From: Robertmurraya massiliosenegalensis JC6
Lineage (GTDB): Bacteria; Bacillota; Bacilli; Bacillales; Cytobacillaceae
DNA length: 64,000 nt
Reading direction: 5' to 3'
Assembly: GCF_000311725.1 (NCBI RefSeq)
Contig: NZ_HE978511.1
Location: forward strand, 691,060-755,059
Below the pieces are notes generated by a model, which saw nothing but the letters and a program-made list of their open reading frames with translations, had not been told where the DNA came from and did no database searches. The position numbers were made by a program, and so were the translations under genes. This document shows, piece after piece, positions 1 through 9,975 of the stretch. Within the stretch, counting starts at the first letter, position 1, and every line of letters begins with the position of its first letter.

Positions 1-114
1 TTCTCCATCAGCCCCCTCAGAACTACTTCCACCACTCGAGTTGGAACAAGCGGTGAAGACAAGCAAAAGTAAAATAAGTAGACTAAAAATCGACATTTTA
101 ACGCTTTTCTTCAT
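1..114 (-). CDS. N-terminus of a secreted lipoprotein, probably a solute-binding protein (cut by window edge)
   Basis: The first 38 codons are visible; the rest lies left of the window. They encode a short basic start (MKKSVK), a hydrophobic stretch of about 14 residues and a lipobox FTAC with the lipidated cysteine at residue 23, followed by a Ser/Gly-rich linker. This is the classic N-terminus of a Gram-positive substrate-binding lipoprotein. No ligand-binding domain is visible, so ABC, TRAP or TTT type cannot be decided. A good promoter (223-251) lies upstream, preceded by an element shared with the praB promoter, so uptake of an aromatic acid is a reasonable inference but not shown. Confidence 0.75.
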   Translation of the reverse strand, partial: MKKSVKMSIFSLLILLLLVFTACSNSSGGSSSEGADGE

Positions 115-138
115 TTTTCTATCCCCCTATCAAAATAT

Positions 139-152
139 TAAAAACGCTTACA
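139..152 (-). promoter_or_regulatory. Probable cre (CcpA) site in the leader of the edge lipoprotein gene
   Basis: Read on the minus strand the 14-mer is TGTAAGCGTTTTTA, which differs from the cre consensus TGWAANCGNTNWCA at one position. It lies between the proposed promoter and the start codon at 114, where CcpA could act as a roadblock. This is a consensus match only. Confidence 0.5.
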
Positions 153-222
153 TTCACGAAAAATTTTGAATTAACGTTTTTATTTTTAATAATTCTTAAT
201 TTTTCGTTTTTAAATTATCCTT

Positions 223-251
223 ATCATATAGAGCTATAATGCTTTAAGCAA
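223..251 (-). promoter_or_regulatory. Sigma-A promoter of the edge lipoprotein gene
   Basis: On the minus strand TTGCTT (246-251) and TATGAT (223-228) are separated by exactly 17 bp, giving a good housekeeping promoter. Transcription should start near 216 and leave a leader of about 100 nt before the start codon at 114. Confidence 0.6.
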
Positions 252-275
252 GATACGTGTTTCTATATATGCAAC
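252..275 (-). promoter_or_regulatory. 24-bp element abutting the -35 box, shared with the praB promoter
   Basis: On the minus strand this block begins GTTGCATATA and contains CGTA near its end. It abuts the -35 hexamer directly. A matching 24-bp block with the same start and the same CGTA sits at 7928-7951, again directly next to the -35 box. The identical placement suggests an activator site, perhaps for the IclR protein encoded at 8121. The binding protein is inferred. Confidence 0.5.
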
Positions 276-295
276 AATTTGAAAATTTTTTCTCT

Positions 296-1483
<1,188 letters not shown>

Positions 1484-1546
1484 TTAAATTAACCGTAAGC
1501 GGAGAAAAGGGAGACCCCTTTCTCCTATTTAATTGAAGCGTTTTCA

Positions 1547-2395
1547 TTATGTTGCAAACTCAGCTTCAGCCTCAGCCACCAATCTCACTTTATCCTTTTC
1601 TCCGAAGGCAATTAGTGCATTCCAACTACCTGATGACTGTCCATCAGCAAAATAAGTTGGTTCCCAGTCATTTTCAACCATGCTTAATAACATTGCTAAA
1701 TGCCTACCACCAGACTCTACTTTCGCCAGCCTTGCATATTGGGGAAGCATGTTATAAGCTCCCTTATAATCTTTATTCATGATAAATTCAATAAATTGTT
1801 TATCTAAGGCATGTTCAGAAACAGTTGGTTTATTATGTCTGCCTCTTACGAGATTATGGGAAAGGGCACCACTTGAAACAAAGACGATTTTTTTATCACT
1901 TTCTTTCAATACCTTAGCTATTTCTTTGCCCCATTGATACGTTTCTTCCAGACTTGCTGCTAACGTAACAGATAAATTGATGACCGGAATATCTTCATTT
2001 GGTACAAGATAGCGCAATGGGACAACTGTTCCATAATCCCATACGTAATAAGGGTCATTGACTCCTTGAACTTGTAGTCCCGCCGTATGACCGGCTTGGA
2101 CAAGTTCATTTGCCAAATCCGAATCTCCAGGATAATGATAGGGGACATCTTTTATTAAATCAGGTGCTTCAAACGCAGTTAAAATCCCTTTATGTTCTTC
2201 CGTACAGTCAACATAATGGAAAAATGTTGATGGCCAATGACATGAAACTAATACAACGACATCTGGCTTAATTTCAGAAATTTTCTTGGAAACTCCTTTC
2301 ATGTAAGCAACCATATCCTTTTGAAATTCTGGAACTTGATCTTCATGACAAATACTAGGTACATGCGGAGCGAGCAAACTAAGCTCTATTGTCAT
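1547..2395 (-). CDS. praA: Class III extradiol dioxygenase, probable protocatechuate 2,3-dioxygenase
   Basis: A 282-aa LigB-superfamily ring-cleavage dioxygenase. Candidate metal ligands are the His of LLAPHVPS (N-terminus), the His of SCHWPS (about residue 53) and the Glu of VESGGRH (about 228). The family includes homoprotocatechuate 2,3-dioxygenase-like and aminophenol dioxygenases. Protocatechuate as substrate is inferred from the setting: pobA lies on one side and the whole hydroxymuconate branch on the other, with a decarboxylase gene for the carboxylated semialdehyde nearby. The start at 2395 was chosen over an ATG two codons upstream because AGGAGG is 7 nt from it and only 1 nt from the other. 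Protocatechuate 4,5-cleavage is unlikely because no LigA-like subunit or lactone pathway gene is present. Confidence 0.85.
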   Translation of the reverse strand: MTIELSLLAPHVPSICHEDQVPEFQKDMVAYMKGVSKKISEIKPDVVVLVSCHWPSTFFHYVDCTEEHKGILTAFEAPDLIKDVPYHYPGDSDLANELVQAGHTAGLQVQGVNDPYYVWDYGTVVPLRYLVPNEDIPVINLSVTLAASLEETYQWGKEIAKVLKESDKKIVFVSSGALSHNLVRGRHNKPTVSEHALDKQFIEFIMNKDYKGAYNMLPQYARLAKVESGGRHLAMLLSMVENDWEPTYFADGQSSGSWNALIAFGEKDKVRLVAEAEAEFAT

Positions 2396-2540
2396 CTTCA
2401 TTCCTCCTCTAATCTTTTATAATGGCTGTTCTTGCTTAGGTTGTCGGTGTTCCTAATACGTGAAGTTCTTTATAGAGTGCAAGGCATTTTCTCTAAAAAA
2501 ACGGTAGCGATATTTGCAAGAATGCTATCATCCATTTCAA

Positions 2541-2554
2541 TAACGTTTACGTTA
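2541..2554. promoter_or_regulatory. Perfect 6-2-6 palindrome between praC and praA
   Basis: TAACGT-TT-ACGTTA lies 10 bp beyond the praC stop codon, inside a 169-bp gap that is otherwise unusual for this tightly packed operon. It could be an operator or an internal processing site. No T-tract follows, so it is not a terminator. Confidence 0.3.
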
Positions 2555-2564
2555 AAAGCCTTTA

Positions 2565-2750
2565 TCATTTTTCTGACATCGGTTTTCCAGCTTTGCCCCA
2601 ATGGGTTTTCGGAATTTCCGTCACGATCACTCGTATCGTCTCCTTTGGAGCATCTAACGTTTCAGAAACAGTATTGGTAATATTCTCAATGACCTCAGCA
2701 ATCTTTTTTTCCTCTCGACCTTCAATAAGCTGCACATTTATAATTGGCAT
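2565..2750 (-). CDS. praC: 4-oxalocrotonate tautomerase
   Basis: Small tautomerase of 61 aa, the standard length for 4-OT subunits. After removal of the initiator Met the catalytic Pro1 is exposed (PIINVQL), and Arg11 and Arg39, the other catalytic residues of this family, are both in place. It isomerises 2-hydroxymuconate to 4-oxalocrotonate, and the next gene upstream in the operon encodes the decarboxylase that uses that product. Active as a hexamer in known homologues. A GGAAG sequence lies about 11 nt before the start. Confidence 0.93.
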   Translation of the reverse strand: MPIINVQLIEGREEKKIAEVIENITNTVSETLDAPKETIRVIVTEIPKTHWGKAGKPMSEK

Positions 2751-2788
2751 TGGACGATTTACTTCCTTTCTATCATAAAATCAAAAAC

Positions 2789-3577
2789 TTAATCAGTTAC
2801 CTTAAAAGTCACTTCGCCTATTCCATCAAATTTCGCACTAACAAAGTCACCGCTCTTCAACATGACCGCACCGGTAATTCCTCCAGTAAGAATCATATCT
2901 CCCTTTCTTACCTTCTCCCCTTTTCTTGAGAGCATATTTGCAAGCATCGCAATTGAATTAGCTGGGTGACCAAGGACAGCTGCTCCTGCACCCAACTCTT
3001 TTATTTCACCATTTATTTTTAAAACAGCACCGACTAAATCAAGTTCAAATTGCTCTGGTTTTTTGAGTGATGAACCAAACACAACCCGTGAAGTTGAAGC
3101 GTTGTCAGCAATCACATCAGGTAAAGTAAAATTGAAATTTTTATAACGGCTATCAATGATTTCAAGAGCAGGAAGAACATATTCCGTCTTTGATAAAACT
3201 TGTGCCCCAGTTACTCCAGGTCCCTCAATATCTTCAGCTATGACAAAAGCAATTTCTGCTTCGACCTTTGGATGAATGAGGTCTTGTAAGGAAACCTTTC
3301 CACCGTCCTCAATCAACATATAATCGAATACATAGCCATAGATCGGCTCATTGACATTCATTTGTTGCATTTTTGCTAGACTTGTAAGACCCATTTTGGG
3401 GCCAATCATTCGCTTTCCTTCTTCTAACTTGATTTTAACAATTTCCTCTTGGACCAAATATCCTTCATCCACTGTCAAATCGGGTTTGAAGGTAGCCGTG
3501 ACTTTTTCAACCTCACGCTTTTCGACTTCTGCTGCTACTAAATGTGCGGCTATCTCCTTATAGATGGTGCTACTCAT
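2789..3577 (-). CDS. praD: 4-oxalocrotonate decarboxylase
   Basis: A 262-aa member of the hydratase/decarboxylase family. It decarboxylates 4-oxalocrotonate to 2-hydroxypenta-2,4-dienoate with a divalent metal. It is distinguished from its paralogue at 5587 by decarboxylase-type (XylI/DmpH) segments: [31 protein letters not shown] and [12 protein letters not shown]. The acidic metal-binding positions fall in the VEAEIAF region and around E140. GGAGG precedes the ATG by 6 nt. In known pathways this enzyme forms a complex with the hydratase, which is encoded four genes upstream in the same operon. Confidence 0.9.
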   Translation of the reverse strand: MSSTIYKEIAAHLVAAEVEKREVEKVTATFKPDLTVDEGYLVQEEIVKIKLEEGKRMIGPKMGLTSLAKMQQMNVNEPIYGYVFDYMLIEDGGKVSLQDLIHPKVEAEIAFVIAEDIEGPGVTGAQVLSKTEYVLPALEIIDSRYKNFNFTLPDVIADNASTSRVVFGSSLKKPEQFELDLVGAVLKINGEIKELGAGAAVLGHPANSIAMLANMLSRKGEKVRKGDMILTGGITGAVMLKSGDFVSAKFDGIGEVTFKVTD

Positions 3578-3615
3578 CGTTATCCTCCTTTATATCACGA
3601 ACGAAACTCAAAAAA

Positions 3616-4656
3616 TCAAACTCTATTTAAATCTTTTGTCTTTTTCCCAGAAAGTTCTGCTGCCACATCAACGATCATATCTTCCTGCCCACCGACAACA
3701 TTTCTTTTTCCAAGTTCAATCAGAATATCTCGAGAGTCAATTCCAAATCTTTCAGAAGCCTTTTGAGCATGTAAGAGAAAGCTAGAATACACACCTGCAT
3801 ACCCTAAAACAAGGCTATCTTTTGTAATCTCCTGCGGTTTTTCAAGGATAGGAGCAACGATGTTTTCTGCAATATCCATCATTTTATAAATATCAATCCC
3901 TGTTTGAATACGCAGCTTATCTAGTACTGATACAAGGACTTCTGTTTGCGTGTTTCCAGCTCCTGCACCAAGACAACGAATACTACCGTCAATTCGTGTT
4001 GCTCCTTCATCAATTGCTGTAAGTGTATTCGCCATTGCTAAAGATAGATTGTTGTGAGCATGAAAACCAACATTAACTGTTAAACTGTCCTTTAATGCCC
4101 TTATTCTTTCCTTAACCTCATGAGGCAAAAGTGCTCCGGCAGAGTCAACCACATAGACAGTATCAGCACCATAGCTTTCCATTAATTTGGCTTGTTCAAC
4201 CAATTTAGCTGTCGGTGCCATATGTGACATCATGAGGAATCCAACCGTTTCCATTCCAAGCTCCTTCGCAAGTGAAATATGCTGTGGTGAAACATCGGCT
4301 TCTGTAACATGGGTAGCAATTCGGGCCATTTTCGCCCCTAATTGTGCTGCTTCCTTAAGCTCAGGCATCGTGCCGATTCCTGGTAATAACAAGACAGCAA
4401 TTTTCGCTTTCTTTACGGAGGCAACGGCTGCCTCAATCAGCTCCATTTCATTTGTTTTCGATAAGCCATATTGTAAAGAAGAACCGCCTAAACCATCGCC
4501 ATGAGAGACTTCAATATAAGGGACATTTGCTTCATCTAATCCTTTTGCTACTGCTACTATTTGCTCAACTGTAAATTGGTGACCGATTGCGTGGCTCCCA
4601 TCCCTTAATGCCACCTCAGTAATCAATACATCTCTATTTGCTACCATTTTCTGCAC
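3616..4656 (-). CDS. praF: 4-hydroxy-2-oxovalerate aldolase
   Basis: DRE-TIM (HMGL-like) aldolase that cleaves 4-hydroxy-2-oxovalerate to pyruvate and acetaldehyde. The signature TEVALRDGSHA near the N-terminus carries the catalytic Arg-Asp pair, and FHAHNNLSLA carries the metal-binding histidines. The C-terminal part is the dimerisation domain that docks the acetaldehyde dehydrogenase. A GTG start at 4656 gives 346 aa and places AAGGGAG just upstream, after the praG stop codon. An upstream GTG at 4683 would overlap praG, and an ATG at 4647 is also possible. It lies directly behind praG, its partner in substrate channelling. Confidence 0.92.
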   Translation of the reverse strand: MQKMVANRDVLITEVALRDGSHAIGHQFTVEQIVAVAKGLDEANVPYIEVSHGDGLGGSSLQYGLSKTNEMELIEAAVASVKKAKIAVLLLPGIGTMPELKEAAQLGAKMARIATHVTEADVSPQHISLAKELGMETVGFLMMSHMAPTAKLVEQAKLMESYGADTVYVVDSAGALLPHEVKERIRALKDSLTVNVGFHAHNNLSLAMANTLTAIDEGATRIDGSIRCLGAGAGNTQTEVLVSVLDKLRIQTGIDIYKMMDIAENIVAPILEKPQEITKDSLVLGYAGVYSSFLLHAQKASERFGIDSRDILIELGKRNVVGGQEDMIVDVAAELSGKKTKDLNRV

Positions 4657-4675
4657 AACTCTCCCTTCTAGCAAA

Positions 4676-5563
4676 TTAGACACGAGCTACTTTTGCAATT
4701 TTATGTTTTGCCCATTCTTCTGCTACCTTCACTGCGGCCGCTGTCATAATATCTAAATTCCCCGAGTATTTAGGGAGATAGTCCCCTGCTCCTTCAACTT
4801 CAATAAATACTGTGACTCGATTGCCATCGAAAAACGGTTCTTGTCTTAATCGATAACCTGGAACATAAGACTGAACCTGCTTTGCCATTTCATTAACTGA
4901 AGCAACGATTCTTACTTTATCGACCCTTTTGCCTTCTAGTAAAACATGAATCGTATCTCTCATGATAATGGGTGGCTCAGCTGGATTTAAGATAATAATC
5001 GCTTTCCCCTTTTTTGCTCCACCAATTTTTTCAATTCCATTTGCAGTCGTCTGTGTAAATTCATCAATATTCGCTCGTGTACCTGGCCCCGCACTTCTAC
5101 TTGAAATCGTAGCTACGATCTCAGCATATTCAACTGCTTGAACACGATTAATGGCATGAACAATTGGAATTGTCGCTTGACCTCCACATGTGATTAAATT
5201 AATATTATCTGAATTTAAATGCTCATTAATATTGACGGATGGAACCACAAATGGTCCAACTGCAGCAGGTGTTAAATCTAAAACTTGCTTCCTTGCATCC
5301 CTTAGAAGTTTCGCATGTCTAATATGTGCTTTCGCAGAGGTAGCATCAAAGACGATATCCGCTAGCTCTGACTTTTCTAAAAATCCTTTAATCCCTGTAT
5401 CAATCGTCTCAAATCCCAATTCTCTGGCCATTTTTAACCCCTCTGATTGTGGGTCTATCCCAATTACAGTCGTTAAGGATAGAAGCTCAGATCTCCTCAA
5501 CTTTAACATGAGATCTGTACCAATATTTCCAGAGCCAAGTATGGCCACTTTTACTTTATTCAT
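4676..5563 (-). CDS. praG: Acetaldehyde dehydrogenase (acylating)
   Basis: A 295-aa CoA-dependent acetaldehyde dehydrogenase of the MhpF/DmpF type. It converts acetaldehyde, NAD+ and CoA to acetyl-CoA. The N-terminal Rossmann motif is GSGNIGTDL (residues 10-18), and the catalytic nucleophile is C126 in NLITCGGQA. The C-terminal region carries typical motifs such as [12 protein letters not shown]. It is paired with the aldolase gene immediately downstream, as in all meta-cleavage operons, where the two enzymes form a complex that channels the toxic aldehyde. GGGGGAGG precedes the ATG. Confidence 0.94.
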   Translation of the reverse strand: MNKVKVAILGSGNIGTDLMLKLRRSELLSLTTVIGIDPQSEGLKMARELGFETIDTGIKGFLEKSELADIVFDATSAKAHIRHAKLLRDARKQVLDLTPAAVGPFVVPSVNINEHLNSDNINLITCGGQATIPIVHAINRVQAVEYAEIVATISSRSAGPGTRANIDEFTQTTANGIEKIGGAKKGKAIIILNPAEPPIIMRDTIHVLLEGKRVDKVRIVASVNEMAKQVQSYVPGYRLRQEPFFDGNRVTVFIEVEGAGDYLPKYSGNLDIMTAAAVKVAEEWAKHKIAKVARV

Positions 5564-5586
5564 GTGCCTCCCCCTTTAAAATATCA

Positions 5587-6363
5587 TTAAAAATGAACAC
5601 TGACCTGACCAAGATGAGCGAATCGAGCAGTAAAGGAATCTCCTTGTTTTGCCTCGACTGCTGCAGAAAGGGCACCTGATAAAATCACTTCACCCTCCCG
5701 CAACGGAATATCAAAATCTGAAAGTTTGTTAGCAAGCCATGCAACACAACTGGCCGGATTTCCTAATGCAGCAGCTCCAATGCCCGTATTCATGATTTCT
5801 CCGTTTTTCGTTAAGACCATTCCCACCATTTTCAAATCTACTTCATCTACCTTTAAAGGTTTACCTCCAAGAACAAAGAAGCCTGAGGATGCATTATCTG
5901 CAACCGTATCAGGAAGTTTGATCTTCCAATCTTGAACACGACTATCGACGATCTCAAGTGCTGGAACGATGTATTCAGTCGCTTTCAATACATCTAATGT
6001 CGTCACATTTGGACCTCGAAGTTCCCTGTTTAAAATAAATGCTATCTCCCCTTCTACCTTGGGTTGCAATACTTTATCAGCTGGTATGCGGCCACCATTT
6101 TCAACAGCCATACTATCGAGAAGATGACCATAATCAGGTTCATCGACTCCTAATAGATTTTGCATAGCTAATGAAGTAAGGCCAATTTTTTTTCCGACTA
6201 TTTTTTGCCCTTCAGCAACTTTTCTTTGAATATTCTCAAGTTGAATCGCATATGCCTCGTTCATTGTTAGTTTTGAATCAATAGACGAAATCGGAGCAAT
6301 CCCTCTTTTAGTTTCTTCCGCTTCTGCTAAGCTACGAGCAAATTTCGTTATTTTATTTAACAT
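5587..6363 (-). CDS. praE: 2-hydroxypenta-2,4-dienoate (2-oxopent-4-enoate) hydratase
   Basis: A 258-aa paralogue of the decarboxylase at 2789, but with hydratase-type (DmpE/MhpD) segments: KKIGLTSLAMQNLLGVDEPDYGHL, split here as KIGLTSLAMQ then VDEPDYGHL, and PKVEGEIAFIL. It adds water to 2-hydroxypenta-2,4-dienoate to give 4-hydroxy-2-oxovalerate. The reading frame stays open for 31 more codons upstream into praB, but GGGAGGT sits 8 nt before the ATG at 6363, which also removes the overlap with praB, so 6363 is the start. The order praB-praE-praG-praF-praD-praC-praA is that of a meta-cleavage operon. Confidence 0.92.
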   Translation of the reverse strand: MLNKITKFARSLAEAEETKRGIAPISSIDSKLTMNEAYAIQLENIQRKVAEGQKIVGKKIGLTSLAMQNLLGVDEPDYGHLLDSMAVENGGRIPADKVLQPKVEGEIAFILNRELRGPNVTTLDVLKATEYIVPALEIVDSRVQDWKIKLPDTVADNASSGFFVLGGKPLKVDEVDLKMVGMVLTKNGEIMNTGIGAAALGNPASCVAWLANKLSDFDIPLREGEVILSGALSAAVEAKQGDSFTARFAHLGQVSVHF

Positions 6364-6385
6364 GTGTTCGACCTCCCTTTTAAAA

Positions 6386-7849
6386 CTATAATTTAATTGT
6401 GATATTGGAAAGTTCTGAGTAAAAATCGAGACTATGCATTCCACCTGTACGTCCAATCCCGCTATGCTTCATTCCTCCAAACGGAGTTCTTAAATCACGT
6501 AAGAACCATGTATTTACCCAAATGATTCCTGCTTCAATTTGGTGAGCAACACGATGGGCTTTCTTTAAATCCGTAGTCCAGATGGTCGCACTTAATCCAT
6601 AATGAGTATCATTCGCTTGCATAATCACTTCTTCTTCCATATCAAATGGTGTAATCGTGACAACTGGTCCAAAAATCTCTTCTCTTACACAGCGAGAATT
6701 CCGATCTAATCCAGTGATAATCGTTGGCTCAAGGAAGTAGCCCTTTTCAATACCGACTGGGCGTTTCCCACCAGTATGGATCGTGCCACCATCGTTTTTC
6801 GCTATTTCCACATAACTTTTTACACGATCATAATGTTCTTTACTGACGAGGGCTCCAACATTGGTTTCTTTTTCAAGTGGATCACCCACCTTTAATTCCT
6901 TCGTCGCCTCAACAAAGCGTTGCACAAATTCATCAAAAATAGGTCGTTCAACATAAATCCGCGAGCCACAGAGACAAACTTCCCCTTGATTAATAAAGCT
7001 CGAACGAATCGTAGTTTCAATAACATCATCTAAATCACTGTCAGCAAAAATTATATTTGGATTTTTCCCACCTAACTCATAGGAAAGTTTTTTTAGAGAA
7101 TCAGCTGCCGACTTCATAATCGCTGTACCTGTTCCTGGTTCACCAATGAAGGAAATCGCATCAATATCTGGATGTTCTGAAATCGCGCCTCCTGCGGAGT
7201 TTGGTCCAAATCCATGGACAAGATTCACTACGCCATCGGGCACTCCTGCTTCTTTGCAAATTTCCATCAAAACGGTCGCTGTCATCGGTGTCCATTCGGC
7301 AGGTTTAATGACCGCTGTGTTCCCCATCGCTAAACAAGGGGCTAGTTTCCAAGTTAAAAGTAATAATGGGAGATTCCAAGGTTTAATGATACCGACTACT
7401 CCAACCGGCCTGCGATAAGCATAATGAATGGCTTGGTCATCTTGTTGATAGGCATCTGTTCCTACCGAAATCATGTAATCAGCAAAAAAATGAAAGTTAT
7501 ATGCTGCTCTAGGAATATCGATTTTTTTCGCTAATGCAAATGGCTTCCCTGTATCCAGTGACTCCAATCTCGCAAGCTCTTCCTGTCTCTCTAAAATTAA
7601 ATCTCCAATTCTACGAATGATCTTTGACCGTTCTGTTAGAGTGATTTTTTTCCATGGACCATCTAGTGCTCTTCTCGCTGCTCTTACAGCAAAATCAACT
7701 TCTTCTTTTCCACCTTCGGCAACCGTTCCAAGCACTTCTTCTGTAGCAGGATTAATATTCTCAAATGTTTTTTTATTCTGGGATTGTACAAACTGTCCAT
7801 TAATGAAGTGCAAACAATTCATTGCTTTTACTTTCGTTTCTACTTGCAT
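6386..7849 (-). CDS. praB: 2-hydroxymuconate-6-semialdehyde dehydrogenase
   Basis: NAD+-dependent aldehyde dehydrogenase of 487 aa that oxidises 2-hydroxymuconic semialdehyde to 2-hydroxymuconate. Visible features are the cofactor region IIKPWNLPLLLLTWK (about 154-168), the general base E258 in SYELGGKNP and the nucleophile C292 in NQGEVCLCGSR. Motifs such as GPWKKIT and the C-terminal FGGMKHSGIGR fit the hydroxymuconate-semialdehyde/betaine-aldehyde branch. It is the first gene of the leftward pra operon; GGGAGG lies 9 nt before the ATG. In this pathway it acts after PraH has removed the carboxyl group. Confidence 0.92.
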   Translation of the reverse strand: MQVETKVKAMNCLHFINGQFVQSQNKKTFENINPATEEVLGTVAEGGKEEVDFAVRAARRALDGPWKKITLTERSKIIRRIGDLILERQEELARLESLDTGKPFALAKKIDIPRAAYNFHFFADYMISVGTDAYQQDDQAIHYAYRRPVGVVGIIKPWNLPLLLLTWKLAPCLAMGNTAVIKPAEWTPMTATVLMEICKEAGVPDGVVNLVHGFGPNSAGGAISEHPDIDAISFIGEPGTGTAIMKSAADSLKKLSYELGGKNPNIIFADSDLDDVIETTIRSSFINQGEVCLCGSRIYVERPIFDEFVQRFVEATKELKVGDPLEKETNVGALVSKEHYDRVKSYVEIAKNDGGTIHTGGKRPVGIEKGYFLEPTIITGLDRNSRCVREEIFGPVVTITPFDMEEEVIMQANDTHYGLSATIWTTDLKKAHRVAHQIEAGIIWVNTWFLRDLRTPFGGMKHSGIGRTGGMHSLDFYSELSNITIKL

Positions 7850-7898
7850 GATGTGAGTCCTCCCTAACCTTATGTTTTTTCTATATTTTCTAAAAATT

Positions 7899-7927
7899 AT
7901 GTTAACGCTTCCCTTTTACGAATACAA
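7899..7927 (-). promoter_or_regulatory. Promoter of the praB operon
   Basis: On the minus strand TTGTAT (7922-7927) and TAACAT (7899-7904) are spaced 17 bp apart. Both hexamers are weak, as expected for an activated promoter, and a shared 24-bp element abuts the -35 box. The leader to the praB start is about 45 nt. Confidence 0.45.
7900..7913 (-). promoter_or_regulatory. Possible cre site overlapping the praB -10 box
   Basis: Minus-strand GGGAAGCGTTAACA matches the cre consensus TGWAANCGNTNWCA at 12 of 14 positions and covers the proposed -10 hexamer. Catabolite repression of an aromatic operon would make sense. The match is imperfect. Confidence 0.35.
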
Positions 7928-7951
7928 TGTACGAATTGCTCTATATGCAAC
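7928..7951 (-). promoter_or_regulatory. 24-bp element next to the praB -35 box, shared with the edge lipoprotein promoter
   Basis: The minus-strand block begins GTTGCATATA, as does 252-275, and also contains an inverted repeat TTGC-N7-GCAA. It abuts the -35 box, just as in the other copy. It is the best candidate operator for the adjacent divergent IclR regulator; this link is inferred. Confidence 0.5.
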
Positions 7952-8120
7952 ACGGGATATTTTTTATAAACTTTTTAACCGCATTAAATCAAGCTTCTAG
8001 TTATTTTAAATAAAAAGTTGAATTTTTAGAAAAATCCCTTTATTTTTATTTTCGATTTTGTTAAGATTTCCATTATAGAATCCTTGTTTACTATAAAGAA
8101 ACTTGAAAGGGGAATGGTAA

Positions 8121-8900
8121 ATGGCCATAATTGAACGTGATGATCATCATCTTTCATCGGTTAAAAATGCTCTCCGTATTCTAAAAAGCTTTACAACGGA
8201 TGAACCTGAAAAAAAGATTTCTGATCTCTCAGCTTCACTTGGGCTTAATAAAAGTACAGTAAGCAGAACGATGAGTACACTTGCAAGTGAAGGCTTTGTA
8301 TTTAAGGACCCCGAATCAAAAAAATATCGTTTAGGACTGTCGATTCTATCTTTAAGTGGCATCGTGAATAGTCATATGGATGTTTATCGAGAGTCCCAAC
8401 CCGTGCTTATGAAATTAGTCGAAAACATTGGTGAAACGGCTCATATTTCTGTACTAGATAACCTTGAAGTGATTTATTTAAATAAAGTCGAATGTAACCA
8501 TCCTGTCCGATTCTTAACACATATCGGCAAAAGAAACCCAGCCTATTGCACAAGTTCAGGAAAAGTTCTACTCGCTTTTTCAGATGATAAAATTGTTGAA
8601 AGCGTTATCAATAAAAGTCTTCAGAAATTTAATAAAAACACAGTAGCAGACCCTGAGCAACTTCGAACATACCTTAAAAAAGTGAGAAAAGACGGCTTTG
8701 CCTATAGTGTCGAAGAGTTTCTCGAAGGGGTTAATTCCGTTGCTGCTCCCATCTATGACTACAGAGGTAAAGTGATTGCCGCACTTACTGTGGTCGGACC
8801 AAAACAAAGAATCCAAACACATAAAATTCCCACGCTCTCCAAAAAAGTCATTCAAGCAGCGAAAGAAATATCCGAGAGAATGGGTTATCGAGGACACTAA
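8121..8900 (+). CDS. IclR-family transcriptional regulator, probable controller of the pra genes
   Basis: A 259-aa protein with an N-terminal winged HTH (residues about 10-75; recognition region LGLNKSTVSRTMSTL) and a C-terminal IclR effector-binding domain (about 85-255) containing typical GETAHISVLDN and AAPIYDYRGKVIAALTV segments. IclR members such as PobR and PcaU control 4-hydroxybenzoate and protocatechuate genes in other bacteria. It is divergent from praB across 271 bp and lies 21 bp upstream of praH, so it is probably co-transcribed with praH. GAAAGGGG precedes the ATG. Whether it activates or represses cannot be read; the weak praB promoter with an adjacent element favours activation. 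Confidence 0.85.
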   Translation: MAIIERDDHHLSSVKNALRILKSFTTDEPEKKISDLSASLGLNKSTVSRTMSTLASEGFVFKDPESKKYRLGLSILSLSGIVNSHMDVYRESQPVLMKLVENIGETAHISVLDNLEVIYLNKVECNHPVRFLTHIGKRNPAYCTSSGKVLLAFSDDKIVESVINKSLQKFNKNTVADPEQLRTYLKKVRKDGFAYSVEEFLEGVNSVAAPIYDYRGKVIAALTVVGPKQRIQTHKIPTLSKKVIQAAKEISERMGYRGH

Positions 8901-8921
8901 TAAAAGTGAGGAGTGATTAGC

Positions 8922-9878
8922 ATGTACGATTTCCATACACATTTTATCCCTTCAGAAGTCTTATCTTGGTTAAAAGATCATCAACAAAAAGTCGATGCTA
9001 GATGGGTAAAAAAAGATGAGAACAAGGATGATTTTTTAGTTGTAAACGGAAAATGGGGTTTTGAATTGAAGAAAGCTTTCATAGATAGTTCGTTATTTTT
9101 AAGTGAACAAAAAGATGTTGGTGTCTCTCATTCTATCCTTTCACCGATCCCACAGCTATTTATGTATGATTTCACCGATGATATTTCTACAGAGGTTTCA
9201 AGGGTGTATAATCTGGCATTAGCCAATCTCGTAACCTCTCATCCTAATGAACTCTCAGCATTAGGAACCGTTCCTTTAACCAATCCCGTTAAAGCAGCAA
9301 AGATTTTAGGGGAAGCCATGCAGCTTGGCTTAAAGGGAGTCATTATCGGACCGGGAATTGAAGGCCATATGCTATCAGACCACTTCTTCACCCCGTTTTT
9401 TGAGGAAGCGAACCGGCTAGAAGCGATTGTCTTTATCCATCCTCTCCTTTGTGAGGAACCTCGTCTCAAAAGGAGAATGATGCCGAATTTAATTGGCGTT
9501 CCGTGGGAAACGACCGTATGTGCAACAGATATATTGTTAAGTGGCATGATTGACAAATTTCCAAAAGTAAAAATTCTCTTTGCTCATGGCGGCGGTTTTC
9601 TTCCCTACCAAATTGGTAGACTAGATAAAGGCTTTGAACAATGGGACTTAGTTTCACATAATTTGCAAGCCCGTCCATCGGAATACGTAAGCCGCTTTTG
9701 GTACGATACTGTACTCTGGAATGAGGACAGCATTGATTTTCTCATTAAAACCGTTGGGGAAAAATCGGTCGTTCCTGGCTCAGACTATCCTTTCGATTTA
9801 TCAGTGTGGCCACCGAAAAACAGTAGTGACAAAGGGGTTCTTTCTCTATTAAACGATCATCCTATAAATATTTCTTAA
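8922..9878 (+). CDS. praH: Amidohydrolase-family decarboxylase, probable 5-carboxy-2-hydroxymuconate-6-semialdehyde decarboxylase
   Basis: A 318-aa ACMSD-like amidohydrolase-2 protein. The metal motif HTH (YDFHTHF, residues 2-8) opens the protein; further ligands appear in FIHPLL, FAHGGGFLPY and the aspartate of GSDYPF. ACMSD relatives decarboxylate carboxymuconate semialdehydes without oxygen. The complete set of pra genes lacks only this step, so removal of the ring-derived carboxyl from the PraA product is the likely job. A GTG nine nt upstream was rejected because GAGGAG overlaps it; that site is spaced 8 nt from the ATG at 8922. In the reported Paenibacillus cluster praH lies within the operon, whereas here it is on the opposite strand. 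Confidence 0.82.
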   Translation: MYDFHTHFIPSEVLSWLKDHQQKVDARWVKKDENKDDFLVVNGKWGFELKKAFIDSSLFLSEQKDVGVSHSILSPIPQLFMYDFTDDISTEVSRVYNLALANLVTSHPNELSALGTVPLTNPVKAAKILGEAMQLGLKGVIIGPGIEGHMLSDHFFTPFFEEANRLEAIVFIHPLLCEEPRLKRRMMPNLIGVPWETTVCATDILLSGMIDKFPKVKILFAHGGGFLPYQIGRLDKGFEQWDLVSHNLQARPSEYVSRFWYDTVLWNEDSIDFLIKTVGEKSVVPGSDYPFDLSVWPPKNSSDKGVLSLLNDHPINIS

Positions 9879-9894
9879 TTGTTTCACATACCGC

Positions 9895-9921
9895 AACAAG
9901 GACATTTACGTCCTTGTTTTT
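9895..9921 (+). terminator. Rho-independent terminator after praH
   Basis: A perfect 9-bp stem AACAAGGAC / GTCCTTGTT with a 6-nt loop (ATTTAC) is followed by a T run, starting 16 bp after the praH stop codon. Confidence 0.85.
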
Positions 9922-9975
9922 CATTTATATAATTTTACTATTCATACATTTATTCCCATCATCGAGCATTATTTA

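Noticed and set aside
2436..2535. A possible frameshifted peptide (MDDSILANIATVFLEK, then YKELHVLGTPTT) between praC and praA
   Set aside because: Only about 33 codons, no ribosome-binding site and no family recognised; a one-base change is needed to join the frames, so chance is as likely.
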